Of a stretch of 64,000 bases of DNA, positions 38,034 to 50,150 are shown piece after piece. The stretch lies in contig NC_045141.1 in NCBI RefSeq assembly GCF_008831285.2, positions 20,890,848 to 20,954,847 of the forward strand. Direction: 5' to 3'. The notes below the pieces were generated by a model, which worked only from the letters and a program-made list of their open reading frames with translations, searched no databases and was not told where the DNA came from. Position numbers and translations under genes: made by a program. Within the stretch, counting starts at the first letter, position 1. The number at the start of each line of letters is the position of its first letter. The stretch is from Nymphaea colorata (lineage: Eukaryota; Streptophyta; Magnoliopsida; Nymphaeales; Nymphaeaceae).

Positions 38034-39706
38034 TTACCAAAATAGAGGAAACAAATCTATTTCAAGATTGGAAGAGTCAAACAACCCAAATATCGTATCG
38101 ATTTCATACTTGAACGAATCCAAGAAAAGGCCTAATGAGAGACCGGCCTTCCAGTAATTAAAAAAGGTGATGAGACTTCTGATTCTATCAAAGAGAGGAA
38201 AAGATGCTCTATACATGAGGGCACCAATTGCTTCAACTATAACCACAGCCAAACCAGCTGAAAGTATATCCCAGTCACCCGTTTGTCCTATCACAGTAGC
38301 GAAAGCAGTTGCACAGTAGAAGCCAACAAGAAAGGATAGTATCTTGATAGGCAAACCCTTCTTCAACCTCTCTACTTTCTCATTCAACTTGGTTCCAAAA
38401 GACTGGACAGCTTTGATTAAACGTGTCCCACTGTCAGCACCTATTGGAGGATCTTGTTCACGACCACTGAGGCTGTTTCTGACATGATATCCAAGTTGTT
38501 TCAGTTCAGTAACTCAGTGCAGCAATTTGAAAGTGAATTTCTTCAACACGTTATCTAAAGTGGCTCAATAAAAATCAAGTCAAATCAAGGATATAGAGAC
38601 CATGATTGATAGAAACTTGCACGCTTCCGGCCAAATCAACCTGGAACAGTGATGTTAACTACGCTGAATTTCCTAACCTAGGTTACAAAAATGACTTGGT
38701 GAAGGCCAAGATAAATACAAGAATATTACAGATAGTCTATTGTGACATCTATACACCTCTGGTTCATGAGAAAACACTATGATAGGCTAAAGAACATAAC
38801 TAGTAGCTCAAGAGTTAAAATATATATTGTTTGAATTGCTATTTCCCTAACAATTTTATAGTACTACCATGCCAAATAACACGAAAGAGATGAGTCACCA
38901 GCTGCATGCTCACGGTACCATAGTCAAGTAGGAACAATAATGTTAGCAAAGTAACACTTCTAGACTTTTCTTCATAAGGACTTTTATCAAAGTCGATGTA
39001 GAAAAGACTACAAACAGCATAAGAATATATCTGACCACGTGAGCACACCATATAAGGCTGACTAAGTCACACGGGTACGTATGACCTGCCCAAATACCTG
39101 TGTCAGTATGCAGGCGTGGCGACACGGATACGTGGGTACGGCTGTATTTTACAAATTAAAAATTTATATTTTCAAACTTAATTTTTCTTTAATTTTGATT
39201 TTTCCCTTCTTTTTTATTTCGCTTCCACCTAGATTCTACATTTTCTTCTCATTTTTCTTTAATTTTGAGATTTTTTGTGAATTATTATATATATAATGTA
39301 TATATTTACATACACACTCTACCGTACCCCCATACCCAAATTTTCTAAAATTACCATACCTGTACAGCTGTACCCACTTCGCCATACTCATACCCGAAGC
39401 TGTACCCATGTGACTTAGAAGGCGGAAGACTTGAATGCCAATGGCTTATGCAAAATACTTCTACAAATCCCAAAATGTTATGAAGTAGTCAATCATGGGA
39501 AAATACCTTGTACTGGTAACTGAATAGGATAAAACAGTTTGGACAACACGAAGACGAGGCAGAACTTTGTGTCTGGTAATCCATGCAGTCCACTGAAGAT
39601 GATTAGAAGCATGACACCGACGCCTTATACACAGTGAAGCTGGAAGTATGAGATTCTTTTGGAAGACAAGTGAAGGTTGGTGTTCTTTAGCGATCACCAC
39701 ACACAT
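38034..39706 (-). CDS. Ycf20-like chloroplast membrane protein, 2 coding exons
   Basis: The protein belongs to the Ycf20 family (DUF565), found in cyanobacteria, algal plastids and plant nuclear genomes. Plant members are plastid proteins, and an Arabidopsis member has been tied to non-photochemical quenching. The secure part is the minus-strand frame below 38478. It contains KGLPIKILSFLVGFYCATAF, GQTGDWD (about residues 132-138), and a FNYWKAG...LFLDSFKYE block, with hydrophobic segments at about 112-131, 137-155 and 168-191. I propose exon 1 at 39706-39507 and exon 2 at 38478-38034. The donor AAG|GTATTT and acceptor GTCAG|AAAC agree in phase 2, giving 645 nt or 214 aa. Exon 1 would then encode a basic, Arg/Ser-rich presequence resembling a transit peptide. 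ATG 39706 directly follows a strong acceptor (TTCTTCTTTGTAG), so an upstream, probably non-coding exon is likely. The C-terminal domain is well supported; the N-terminal exon is inferred. Confidence 0.78.
39062..39418. mobile_element. hAT-type MITE inside the Ycf20-like intron, 357 bp
   Basis: Ends are inverted repeats: CTAAGTCACACGGGTAC at 39062-39078 and its complement at 39402-39418 (16 of 17 match). Flanks are AAGGCTGA (39054-39061) and AAGGCGGA (39419-39426), an 8-bp target duplication with one mismatch. The subterminal regions carry repeated GTACGGGTA-like blocks in opposite orientations, and the centre is AT-rich. Its ends resemble those of the MITE at 40434-40842, so the two are probably one family. 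No coding capacity. Confidence 0.8.
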
Positions 39707-40344
39707 GGCTACAAAGAAGAAGTTGATGATGTTAAGGATGAACAGTCAAATAAGCAATGAAAATTTCAAACAGATAATATCTAAATCTTTGAATAATGCA
39801 ACATCTTTGTATAATATGCATATTTTGACAGCTATGAAGTGCATTTTCATGCAGAGATAACACCCACGTTTCTGGAACAAAGACATCCCAGTTGCACTTT
39901 GCATTCAAGAATGACAAAATATACGAGGGTTTGGCAGCATAAGCATGGCCATAACTTTTATAGCATATCTTAGTTTTCCCTACCTGTATTCTGGGGCCAA
40001 AAGATAGCGTCCGCACTATGGCGTCTAATGTGCGAAGGGTATATGAGTGAAACCAAGTAAATTATAACCACACTCGGTAGTTTGGCCACGTTCACCACAT
40101 CACATAAGAGACTGTAAGAAATTAAAGCTGACTCAAACCACTCAGGCAGACCACGTCCTGAACATTAATCCGTTACAGTAATCATGTGCACTAGCACAAA
40201 ATTCCAATTTCCAGGAGAACAAAATTAATATAAGGACTCCAGAAGGGTCATAAATCTCATATTCCTGATAAAGTACAAGGACACAACATTCTTCTGAAAA
40301 GATAATTATTAAAGACAGAGAAAAGGATACAATGTGGAGATACT

Positions 40345-41540
40345 CAGTGTTCAAAAACTCTGTTGACTCGGTCTTTTAATGAGCCAACCCGTAAGGGGAC
40401 ACAGTTTTGTTGAAACGCGACATGACTTGGCTGCTATGTCACAATGGTACGGGTACGGGTGCGGGTACGGGGGTTCGGGTACTGGTACGGTGTATTCGTA
40501 AAACTTGGTACGGGTACGGCGACTATTATATATAATTAATTCAAAAAATTTGACAAAAATGTTCATTTTCATTTTGATAAAAAGCTTCAAACAATGAAAA
40601 TGCCAACAAAAAGAGGCTGCTAATGAATAAATTATCATGGTTTTATCTTGGCTAATGAGGCTTCTATGTTAATAATTATGCAAGTTAAAAAAAAAAAAAA
40701 GATCAAGTCATTTTCTTTTTACATTTTAGTTATAATACAGTTTGGATCTGGTTCGGACCCGAAACGAGATCCAAACGTACCGGGCCATACCGCCGTACCG
40801 GTACAGGTACTCCACCAAAAGTGACGTACCACTGTGACATAGCTTGGCTGTGACTCGGCCGAAACTTGGTTTGACTTGGCCAAAACTCGTTTGACACGGT
40901 GTAGTCCAGTGATAAATTTTGTATTTTGTAATTAACAATGTCATTTGTTTATTAATTACTTAATTTTTGACATGAATCTGCTAACTTATTGAAATATAAA
41001 AATTTAGAATTATGGTTAATTTATTTTTTATATATTACAAATGAAAAGGTAAAACTAATTAGGTTTTACTTCTTGTATGGTGTATTTATTTCAAGTTTTA
41101 GAACATTGGACTCTTTACTTTTGGAGTTTTTGTTTTATATAATATTAACATACATGTCGAACTTGTTAATCATTAGATAGTTGTAAAGGTTTAATATACT
41201 AATCTTAGTGTTTGATTTTTATTGACTTGTTTTTCATTGATATATTGATTTTTGCCAAAAAAAAAATTTTCTTGAAATATGCAATTATAGACCTTGTTAT
41301 CAATTTCTTGTATCAAAACTCAAAAGAGATACTATAACTTAGTTATTACTTGATGGTATCAATTATACATGTATTCAAGTCCTTTTACAACTTTTTTATA
41401 TTTAAATGACAAGTTAGATATTGTTTTTCTTGTAAAAACAATAGTTAACAAAACCCGGCCCGAGTCACCTAGTTGACTTGCCGAGTCACAAGTCAAGTAC
41501 GAACAAATCGAGTCCCGGGTCACCAGATTTTAAAACATTG
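40345..41540. mobile_element. Probable hAT-like non-autonomous element, interrupted by a MITE
   Basis: Imperfect inverted ends: 40345-40371, starting CAGTGTTCAAAAAC, and 41515-41540, which reads CAATGTTTTAAAATC on the opposite strand. About 21 of 27 positions match with one gap. Flanks GAGATACT and GAGAAAAT agree at 6 of 8 positions, consistent with a decayed 8-bp duplication. Both subterminal regions are rich in GACTCGG/GACTTGG motifs. Without the inner MITE and its duplication it would be about 0.78 kb. No coding sequence is seen. Confidence 0.6.
40434..40842. mobile_element. hAT-type MITE, 409 bp, nested
   Basis: Flanked by a perfect 8-bp duplication, CTTGGCTG at 40426-40433 and 40843-40850. 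Terminal inverted repeats are CTATGTCACAATGGTACG and CTATGTCACAGTGGTACG (17 of 18 match). Subterminal GGTACGGGTACGG-type tandem blocks face each other and the centre is AT-rich. It sits inside the older element 40345-41540, upstream of the Ycf20-like gene. Confidence 0.85.
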
Positions 41541-42357
41541 GAGAAAATATAAGACTTGTAACGGCAAAAATCTACCTTTTTTCCTTCTTTTCCTTAAAAA
41601 GATATGCATGTTTGATTTACTCATTAGCTCTGGAAAGAAAAACATCAGCAATATGTTCTTCAAGGGTGCAGTGTAATGTATAAAAGTGACATATAAAATC
41701 GATCATAGTTTTGCTTAATATATTCACCACAGAGATGGGAACAACCATGACAGAAGCTGGGTGCTGTCAAGCATTGAATTAATCTCAACCACAACCATGA
41801 AATCCAATGACAGCACTACCTAGATGACCTTGAATTGAAGACACCCCTGTACTAATCTCGTTCCATAGAGAAGGATGTGACCTCCACCAAAGAATGGCAC
41901 ATAGCCATGAGAAAAGCAGAGAAAAATTAGGTGTTAGAAAATGTCAACTTTATTAGAAACATTATTTGGATGATACATGGTGCCATTAGTTCTTGGAACA
42001 AAATAATCTACTCAAAGAAAGATAACACCCTGAACAGCCAATACTAGCTGTCTTAGTTCATTATTTATTGTAAAGACAGAAACCCAGTTTACGTGTTACA
42101 ACTTACAAGAACAAAGAGACTTATTTTCTGCAAAGCAGGTTCAACTGCCACTGTCAATGAAGCATACGCATCAGTATTTTTGGACAAAATTGAAGTGTAG
42201 CCTGCCCAAGTGTATTGAGCCATTTAAATCATCAACATCAAGAGATTCTTGCTTGTCCAGAAGAAAAGCATTTGAAGATGGTAAATTGTAGAACTTTGAG
42301 ACCTTCCAAATGGACGATAACATCAACACAAAGAATGGATCATAGATTCATACTGTT

Positions 42358-42365
<8 letters not shown>

Positions 42366-42389
<24 letters not shown>
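42366..42389. repeat. (TA)n microsatellite
   Basis: About 24 bp of pure AT repeats following a short CTCTCT run. Confidence 0.93.
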
Positions 42390-42434
42390 AACACAAGACA
42401 CCACCATAACATGTTTAAACCTAGAACCAGGTAG

Positions 42435-42638
42435 GGAGATAAGCTAAACTAGCAAAACACACCCCTTTGGGCTTGGCATGTCTACTACTGAACCAGCTTA
42501 AGCTCTTCTTCACCAAACAATAACTGAAGCTCGTGCGGAGATAAGCTAAACTAGCAAAACACACCCCTTTGGGCTTGGCATGTCTACTACTGAACCAGCT
42601 TAAGCTCTTCTTCACCAAACAATAACTGAAGCTCGTGC
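42435..42638. repeat. Exact tandem duplication, 2 x 102 bp
   Basis: Copies at 42435-42536 and 42537-42638 are identical by eye, starting GGAGATAAGCTAAACTAGC and ending GAAGCTCGTGC. The unit is 34 codons long, so a short minus-strand open frame runs through both copies as a repeated peptide. That frame has no known family and is probably not a gene. Confidence 0.95.
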
Positions 42639-44427
42639 TGAAAGAACCCAAACAAACTTTGTCACTACAAGCAGTGGCACTAAAAGCTGTTGGACGAAAT
42701 ATTTCATTTTATATTAGGATTAGAACTGCCATGAACCTTCTCTACTTGTACAAAGAAAAGCTTGATACTTTATCTTTTCAAAGAAATTTATGTTGTCTTA
42801 CTGAATTATTGCAAAAGAAACATTGTCAATCTTCTTTTCCTTCCACTTTCAGCTTAATTTCCCAAGATGATGAGCTTTTTTCTCAAATTGTGTTTACTCT
42901 GTTTACATAGAAAGAAGATACTTCATCTTGAGGACTATTAGAGTGGTTTTCAAACTTATAGGCAAAGAAAAAATGACAAAAACAACAAGATAGACAGAAA
43001 AGAGTGATCAGTTTTGACTGGCATAGACTAGAAAACAATTATTTGAAGATCTGGTCAGAATACATGTGAGAAATTTTCCATGTATGGTAATCAAAGTCAT
43101 TGATTTTCATGTACACTATACAACATTATAGCTTTTCATAAATTCCAGGTGTCATTTAAGGAGTCCTTAGTATTGCATTTGAATATCCACATTCAACACT
43201 TCCACTACTTCTTAGAGGGTCTCGTTCATAAATGATGACTTTTCCCACTGATGGTATTCTGGAGTTTCTTGTCTTTAAAAAAGTATTTGTAAAATGCCAT
43301 AAGCTCAATAACTAGACATTTGAGACTGTGTTGTGCACATTGCATGTATATGTTACTTCTTATTACTGGAAGCTGACAAGCTTACCATGCTCCCACAAAT
43401 AATGCATTTATAACAAGGAACATAATGAACTCATAAACCAAGTCCTTCTTATTCCTAACCTAATTCTTCACGTTCCTAAAGGAAAACTGGAACCTTATGC
43501 TGCAAAATAGTCACGGAAGTAGTGCAGTAAGTGTTACAATAGAAAGAAAGGATGATGACCTTTGATACAACAAAACGCAGAAACACTACAAGTAGCACCC
43601 GAACAATGGACAAGGTATTGTAATCACTTTTCTTTAACTATAAAATGGCTCAGTTATAGCATACCTGAAAAAACAAACCGACAACACGCTACAAAATTCA
43701 ACAGGAAACTGCAAACCCAGTAGAAGAGATGTTGCCTTCTAAGATCATCCTACCCAACTTTCTATAGGACAAAGTCTCTTAGCTTGGGCCTCGGGATTTT
43801 ACTCTATAGAGTTATTGAATGACGAAGTCTATTAGCTCGAGTGCAGTTTCCTGGAATCACAAACAAAAGAACAAACAAGGAGGCATTTCATGGTCACAGA
43901 CAGAAATCCATGGATGAAAATTACTACCAGAGTGAGATGGGCACAGACAAAAATCTGTGGACAAACATCTACAGTTTGATAACCATAGACAAAAGGATAA
44001 GGACAAAAAATATAACCATTGTCAGCAACCTAAGAAGTTGTCAGTTTTTGTATCTCATGCTGTGCATTGCCGGTACAGAAAAATTGTATCAAGACTGTGA
44101 ATTGCATCTGAGTGACTGAATGTTAAACTCGTTGAGACCTGGCACCTAACTTTGAGGTTACACATTGCGATATTGCCCATTGACTCATTTCAACATGTAA
44201 TGATGTTTTTGGTTGTGCAAAGCTACTGAATATAGGTCTGGACGAGAGGAAAAGAGTTTTTATTTTTGTAGTTTTCATATCAAAGAAATGCATGTGGTAA
44301 AGTTTATTCTGCTGCCCTCCGTATCGGCAAACCAAGTGACTGCAATGCCTTCATTATTTTTATTTATTGAAAAAAATATAAATTGACATGAGATCAAAGC
44401 ACAGACAAACTGCTTTGCATTCAAAAG

Positions 44428-44433
<6 letters not shown>

Positions 44434-44462
<29 letters not shown>
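44434..44462. repeat. (GA)n microsatellite
   Basis: GA run of about 29 bp in intergenic DNA. Confidence 0.93.
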
Positions 44463-44465
<3 letters not shown>

Positions 44466-45622
44466 AATCGAAGAGTTTGATAGCAGACAAACCGCCAAAA
44501 TCCTAACAGGAATGTCATTAAACAACATACAACGAAGAACTAAAAATACATTATACCAACTACAAGCATGTTTTGTTACCGCTCTCAAACATGAAGAAGA
44601 AGCACATAAAGACATCTTTTCCATGCATAACACTGCCAAGAAAGAACTAAAAATACTTTAATTTTCCATACAAAAAACAATTATGCCTAAAATGCAGCAG
44701 TAGCATAATCCAGGGCAGCGCCAAAGCAGTCCCTGTCCGAAACAGTAATTGACAACCAAAACGATTTAATGAATGGAAAACAGCAAAACTATTTGAAAGC
44801 CATCGACGATAAAATATTAGACAAGTAACCATCTCTGCAACAGGAACTGTGAAACACAAAATTCCCAAATCAGCACATTTTCAACACCCACCCCTCTGTC
44901 TCCGGTGAACAACCATGCATCATACGAATTATGAAGAAGAAGATGATGAAAATTAAGAAGAAAAAGAAGAAGACGGACACGGCCGACAAATAAAGGGGAC
45001 GCGATAGAGAGAGAGCCAACCTCATGAAGGGCTGGCTGAGTGGTGCTGCGGAGGAGCTCGAGAGGAGGAAGAGTTGCTGTCTGCTGCTGCAGTGGAGAAG
45101 AGGACGAGGGCCGCGGTGGAGAAGGCGGTAGAGAGGAGGACGAGGCGCGCGGTGGAGAGGAGACGAAACGGCCAGCTGAGGGGGAAAATGGATGCCCCAA
45201 CGGACATGTTTTTGTCCACGGGCAAAAGAAAAGTCGAACCAGGTCCGACTTTTTTACGCGGACAAGTCGGCGCTCGCGCGGATTTTCGTCCCGTGCGTGA
45301 CGACCGTCGCAGACAGTTTCTGAAGACGCACATAAAAATCTGGGCTCTACAGTATATTTCCTGCCTATCAAACGTATGCTCCAGCAATTTTCTTCCTGGA
45401 AAAAGAATCTCTAAAAAAAAGAATCCGGGAGGATTGTACAAGGAAGGAAAAAGTTACACTTTCGCCATATCCAAGATGTGTTTGCTGGACATCAACAAAA
45501 ATTCTACGCCTGAAGAAGTTTTCCAGCAAAAGGTTTGAAAGCTCTACAAACTCCATTGGCAGTGTCTTAAAAAACTGCGAATCAAACGAGCAATTAAATG
45601 ACATGAAATCTACACCAGAAAC

Positions 45623-45644
45623 ATAATAATAATAATAATAATAA
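45623..45644. repeat. (AAT)n microsatellite
   Basis: About seven AAT/ATA units in a row. Confidence 0.9.
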
Positions 45645-48600
45645 TGGATGTTCAATATCTGTTTCTCATTGTATTACCAGGCTACCAATGTGCCCATGTT
45701 CCTATCATGCTCAAGTAGTCGAAGTTTGCAACTGAACTGAGTCGGCTCCACAAAAGTCCTTCGCAGCAAACTGTAAAGCCATCCATGGTCTAGTTTCTGG
45801 AGTGAGTCTGCTGAACCTGATTTATATACCACTTTTTTATTTTGTGTAGATTGGGGTCCAAGTTTTAGCATCTGATAGTACCACTTTAATATGGTGGTTT
45901 CCTACAAATGGTTGTCACATATCTTGCTCACCCATGTAACAGTATGGAAATTAATCTGTGCAAAATTAACCCACAATCAGGTGTCAGTATTAATCCTTGA
46001 TGTCAAAAGTTATGCCTAATTACTAATTGTCCATCTCCAATAGAATGACGGTGAGATTTCTTTCTTTGTAATGATGTTCTTCTTCTTCTTCATCTTTGAC
46101 TGATGAAATATAGATCTGGCATGAGTCGATTGGGCACTATTTTCATATGGTCCTCTCTTTGGCAGGCTCTCTCTCACGTTCTCTTCCGTTCACACATATA
46201 AGTTTACTTAGATGCATAAATGCAAATTATTTGAAGGTTGTGTCATTTTATTCTAGTGCGAAATATATGAATCTTTTGGAACACATGCATGCAAATAGAA
46301 AACAGAGTAGCAGCCAATTGCCTCAAAGGAGGTTGGTGCAGTGAGTTAGGATTTCGCTATAGGGAAAGTACCCATTATGGGTACCGCACATTATACACGA
46401 GTCTTGGAGAAGCTACTAGCTAGCAAATGAGTATTCCACACTGTCTAATTGCTCGACATTCTTCTTTATAATATCAAGAGAACGAGCAGACACGGGAAAA
46501 AGACAAAGTCCAATGAGATAGATCAACCTAGAGGGCCAATCATTCTATTCTGTCTTGGATATAAAAAGGAGTTTTAAAGGAAGTTTGCATAGATTCAGTT
46601 CATTCTCAGGTGCCAAGAAAGGTGGGAGTTATGAGCCTCAAGGGCTGCTTGATAGCTAGTTAGGTCCGCTGCTTTGATGAGGCAGTGCAAAACCAGAAAA
46701 TTTTAACTGATCAGTCTCTTGCGGCGCACTAATCTGGGACTAGTGTGGGCACCACACATTGTTGGACACCACAATCTAACTCCATCAGAAGAAAAGATTT
46801 CAAGGGCTGGCCCGAGGGCCGGCAGTGGCCCACATCAGTCACATGGTAGCTCTGCTACTATTTGTGAAGCAAGTATAAGCCACGAGATTAGAGTACTAGT
46901 GTTAGAGTTTTATATCGTTGAGCAAGTGATAAAGTCTCTTGTTCGGGAGAGGCCTTCCCCAATCACAATGGGAAGGAAAAGTGAAGGCAATAGACCACCA
47001 AAAGGATGTTAATCATGTTATGCTCAGGAAGCAGAATGCGCACCGCTAAGTAAGTTTAATCTGTGGATGATCCGAATTTAATTCCAATTTGGCTGCGATC
47101 GCGCAACCTAATCAACCCACTAATGTTTAACACCAGGATCGATCGATTCAAAATTTTTTAGATGTGATAGGATTCAAAAATCCTTCCAGAACCAGATATC
47201 GGTCTAATTTGCCAAAGGAAAAATCAAGCATCACATTGAATCCAACTAATTGGATTCAGATTCGAATTACACAATGCATAACGTGCATCAGGGCCATTGA
47301 CATCTCACTTGAAACCGGAACTTATTGCAGACATCACGCGTTGAACACTCGAACTTTTCCTTAAATTTTTCTTGTTGGTGCTCGTTCTTGTTTTTCGTCC
47401 TGCCATAAAGGATCAAAACCAAGCTACCAACCATCTCTCTCGCACTGCCCTCACCAACAGAAGTATTCAGAAATATTCCACTCCAGTTCCTCGGCCCTTT
47501 CCTCTTTATTGAGAAAGCGTGATCGCCTTTCATTGTAGAAAAACAGTCGAAGAATACATATATGCATTGACAGTCTGCTTGATTTGTCATGGTTATCAGG
47601 GGAATTTTTCTTTTCGCGTCTTGGATTTGGAGAAAAGAGGAAAAAAGTAGGGAATCTCTCAGTGAATGTGCAATGTAGATTCGGAAGAACAGTATCTCAT
47701 TCTCATATGGTTCTAGTTTGCCAATGATGCACAAGTAGTTCATGGATTTCTATTGTCTCCATGTAAACAAGGACGCAGCCAATGATGAAATCTTAAGGAA
47801 AAAGTCTGTTTGTCATCTCTGTTCCAACTCAATCTGCATTTATTGGACTCCTCCACTGCAGTACCGCAAAAGGAGGGATGAAAACCAACAAGGTGAGAGC
47901 ACTTATTGCTGTTGCGGTTTCGATGGCAACATGATGCTTCATGGCTTTTGTGAAATGAAACAACGCAAAAAGAAGATGGAGAAAGAATCTTTGGCACTGC
48001 ACATCACCCGTTCAGTCACATGAACCACTCAAATGGGGAATCAGATTTTGCTTGGTACAAGTCAGGTGGGCAAACAGAAGATCATGGTTGGAGTTTCCCT
48101 GCCAATGCTGCAGGAAGTCTATAAGCATGTTTCCCCACTTTTCAGACACCTACTCATCCATGGACACGAAAACATCCAATGTGTTCAGACAGCCTTTCAT
48201 CTACACACACACACGAATAACTGCAAGTCGTTAATAGAGTATGGATATGTAAATACGTTCACGTCACTGCTTATCTATTGTGAACCATGTCTGGTACCTA
48301 TTGCTGGAAATTAATTTTACTCATATATAAACATTAATTTGTAAATATGTATGGAAGAAATCATGGTTTTTGTTTACATGTTTTGATGCAATATGAGCAG
48401 TTCATTTCCTTAACTTTAAAAGCACGCATAGAACTGCAAACTCTGTAACGTGGTAAATGTTTTATGTGGCGGATAAAAGGGCCTACAGGTTCGAATTAGA
48501 CAATGCCCATTCTTGCCGTTTGAATACGTTATTGTAAAATCTATCATAATTGAGTAGAATAGAGTTCAGAATCCATTCACATCAAATCGGGTTCAAGTCA

Positions 48601-50116
48601 TATTACCATTTAAAGTAATATCTCTCATAATGTTAACAAATTCCAATGCTACAGTCATGCAGATCAGAACTACTCGTAACATCAGCTCAATTTTGATTGC
48701 TGCAGTGAATCGTGAAGGTAGCTGATCACCTTAATTTTTGTATTAAAAGTTGCATCTGATCACTAGCCTTCAGAGGATATCTCCTTTTTGTGGGAAGACA
48801 AATGCATTGAAGCATCTATCAGTTGCTCACGTTATTGCATAATTGTAAGTCTTAATCATCAGCCATGCCAAATTTGTTGGCAAATTCATGGATTAGATAA
48901 CTGTTCACTGCAGAAATGTAATCAGTATTTTTGAAAATCACGTACAAGCTCTGCATTGTAGATTCATGCGCGCGAGAGAGAGAAAGAGGATGCAGCATGC
49001 AGCCGAATACATGACTCCCTTTCTTCAACTAGGGAGTTTTTCACTTTTCCTTCACAGAATATCTTCATTTATGAACTGTTGTTGAAAAATTAACATGTTT
49101 CATCACTAGTTTGTGCAATTATTATGAGTTTTCTATAGAAAACACCAAGATCAAATACATGTACACTCCAATAAGTAAATTAAAACACTCAAACTTTAAA
49201 TCGTTACGCTGGTTGCCTGTTTCCCCATTTCAGATATGTTCTCTCTCCTCCAAGGTTTGATTTCTTCTTCAGAGATTGATTCGATCTAGTCTGTGGATTG
49301 GGGAACCCTCCTGATGTATAAGAACCACATATTGTAGGACCAAGAACAGCAAATGAATAAAAAATCCAGAATTAAAAGAAGAATAAAAATAAAATACACT
49401 ATAGACATACACCAACCTAGCCCATCAGCCTCCAATACCTAGCCTGGCGCACAAGGCCAAAACTTTATTCTATTTGTCAGAAGGTCAAAAAGCAATATCT
49501 TTCTACTAAACCAAGAAAGATTAGCTGTTACTGCAGCTGATTCTGAACTAAACCTTCATTTGGACAAAGCAAAGGGCTTGAGCTTCTCTAGATTAACGCA
49601 GAAATTAGGTACCATTCCAAAAATTCCCCAAAATCTAAGCAAATTCATATCAACAAACACATGGTGGCACCGCGGCAAGCATACCCACATCATCCCCTGC
49701 GATTTTTCTGTAATATCGAATGTTTTGCATCTCTTCTGGGAGTTTTCCTCCGCCATTGAAGCACACTGTCCATGATGCTGAAAAATGCAAAAAAAAAAAT
49801 TGAGAAAGCACCTGTAGCTAATGAAAAGAAAAAAGGGTGTACGCTTACCTGCCGTTGGACGTTCTTGTAGATGATCATCAGGCTTGGATGCATTCTTCCA
49901 AGACCAACTGATTCAAACTTCAAAGTTGGAGGCCGGTCGCTTCGAAACCAGTCAAAAGCCCTTGAACTTACACCTTGTCATCTCAATCCATTGTCCCATC
50001 ATAACAATGCCACCGAAAAAATGTTCCCTTTTCTTTAGGAAGGCCTACCCACTAGGCCTTTGGCTTCTAAGTGGTGTACAAAGATTCACGCGTCGTCCTA
50101 CCATGTTACATTCGGC

Positions 50117-50119
<3 letters not shown>

Positions 50120-50147
<28 letters not shown>
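50120..50147. repeat. (TA)n microsatellite
   Basis: About 28 bp of TA repeats. Confidence 0.93.

Positions 50148-50150
<3 letters not shown>

Noticed and set aside
42421-42651. Repeated-peptide gene on the minus strand
   Set aside because: The repeat results from a 102-bp DNA duplication that happens to be a multiple of three, with no start context, homology or extension beyond 76 codons.
44817-45441. Two overlapping minus-strand frames of 139-184 codons
   Set aside because: Low-complexity Ser/Pro-rich stretches mirror a GA/GGA-rich purine tract on the + strand. No domain is seen, although the patch could be a promoter.
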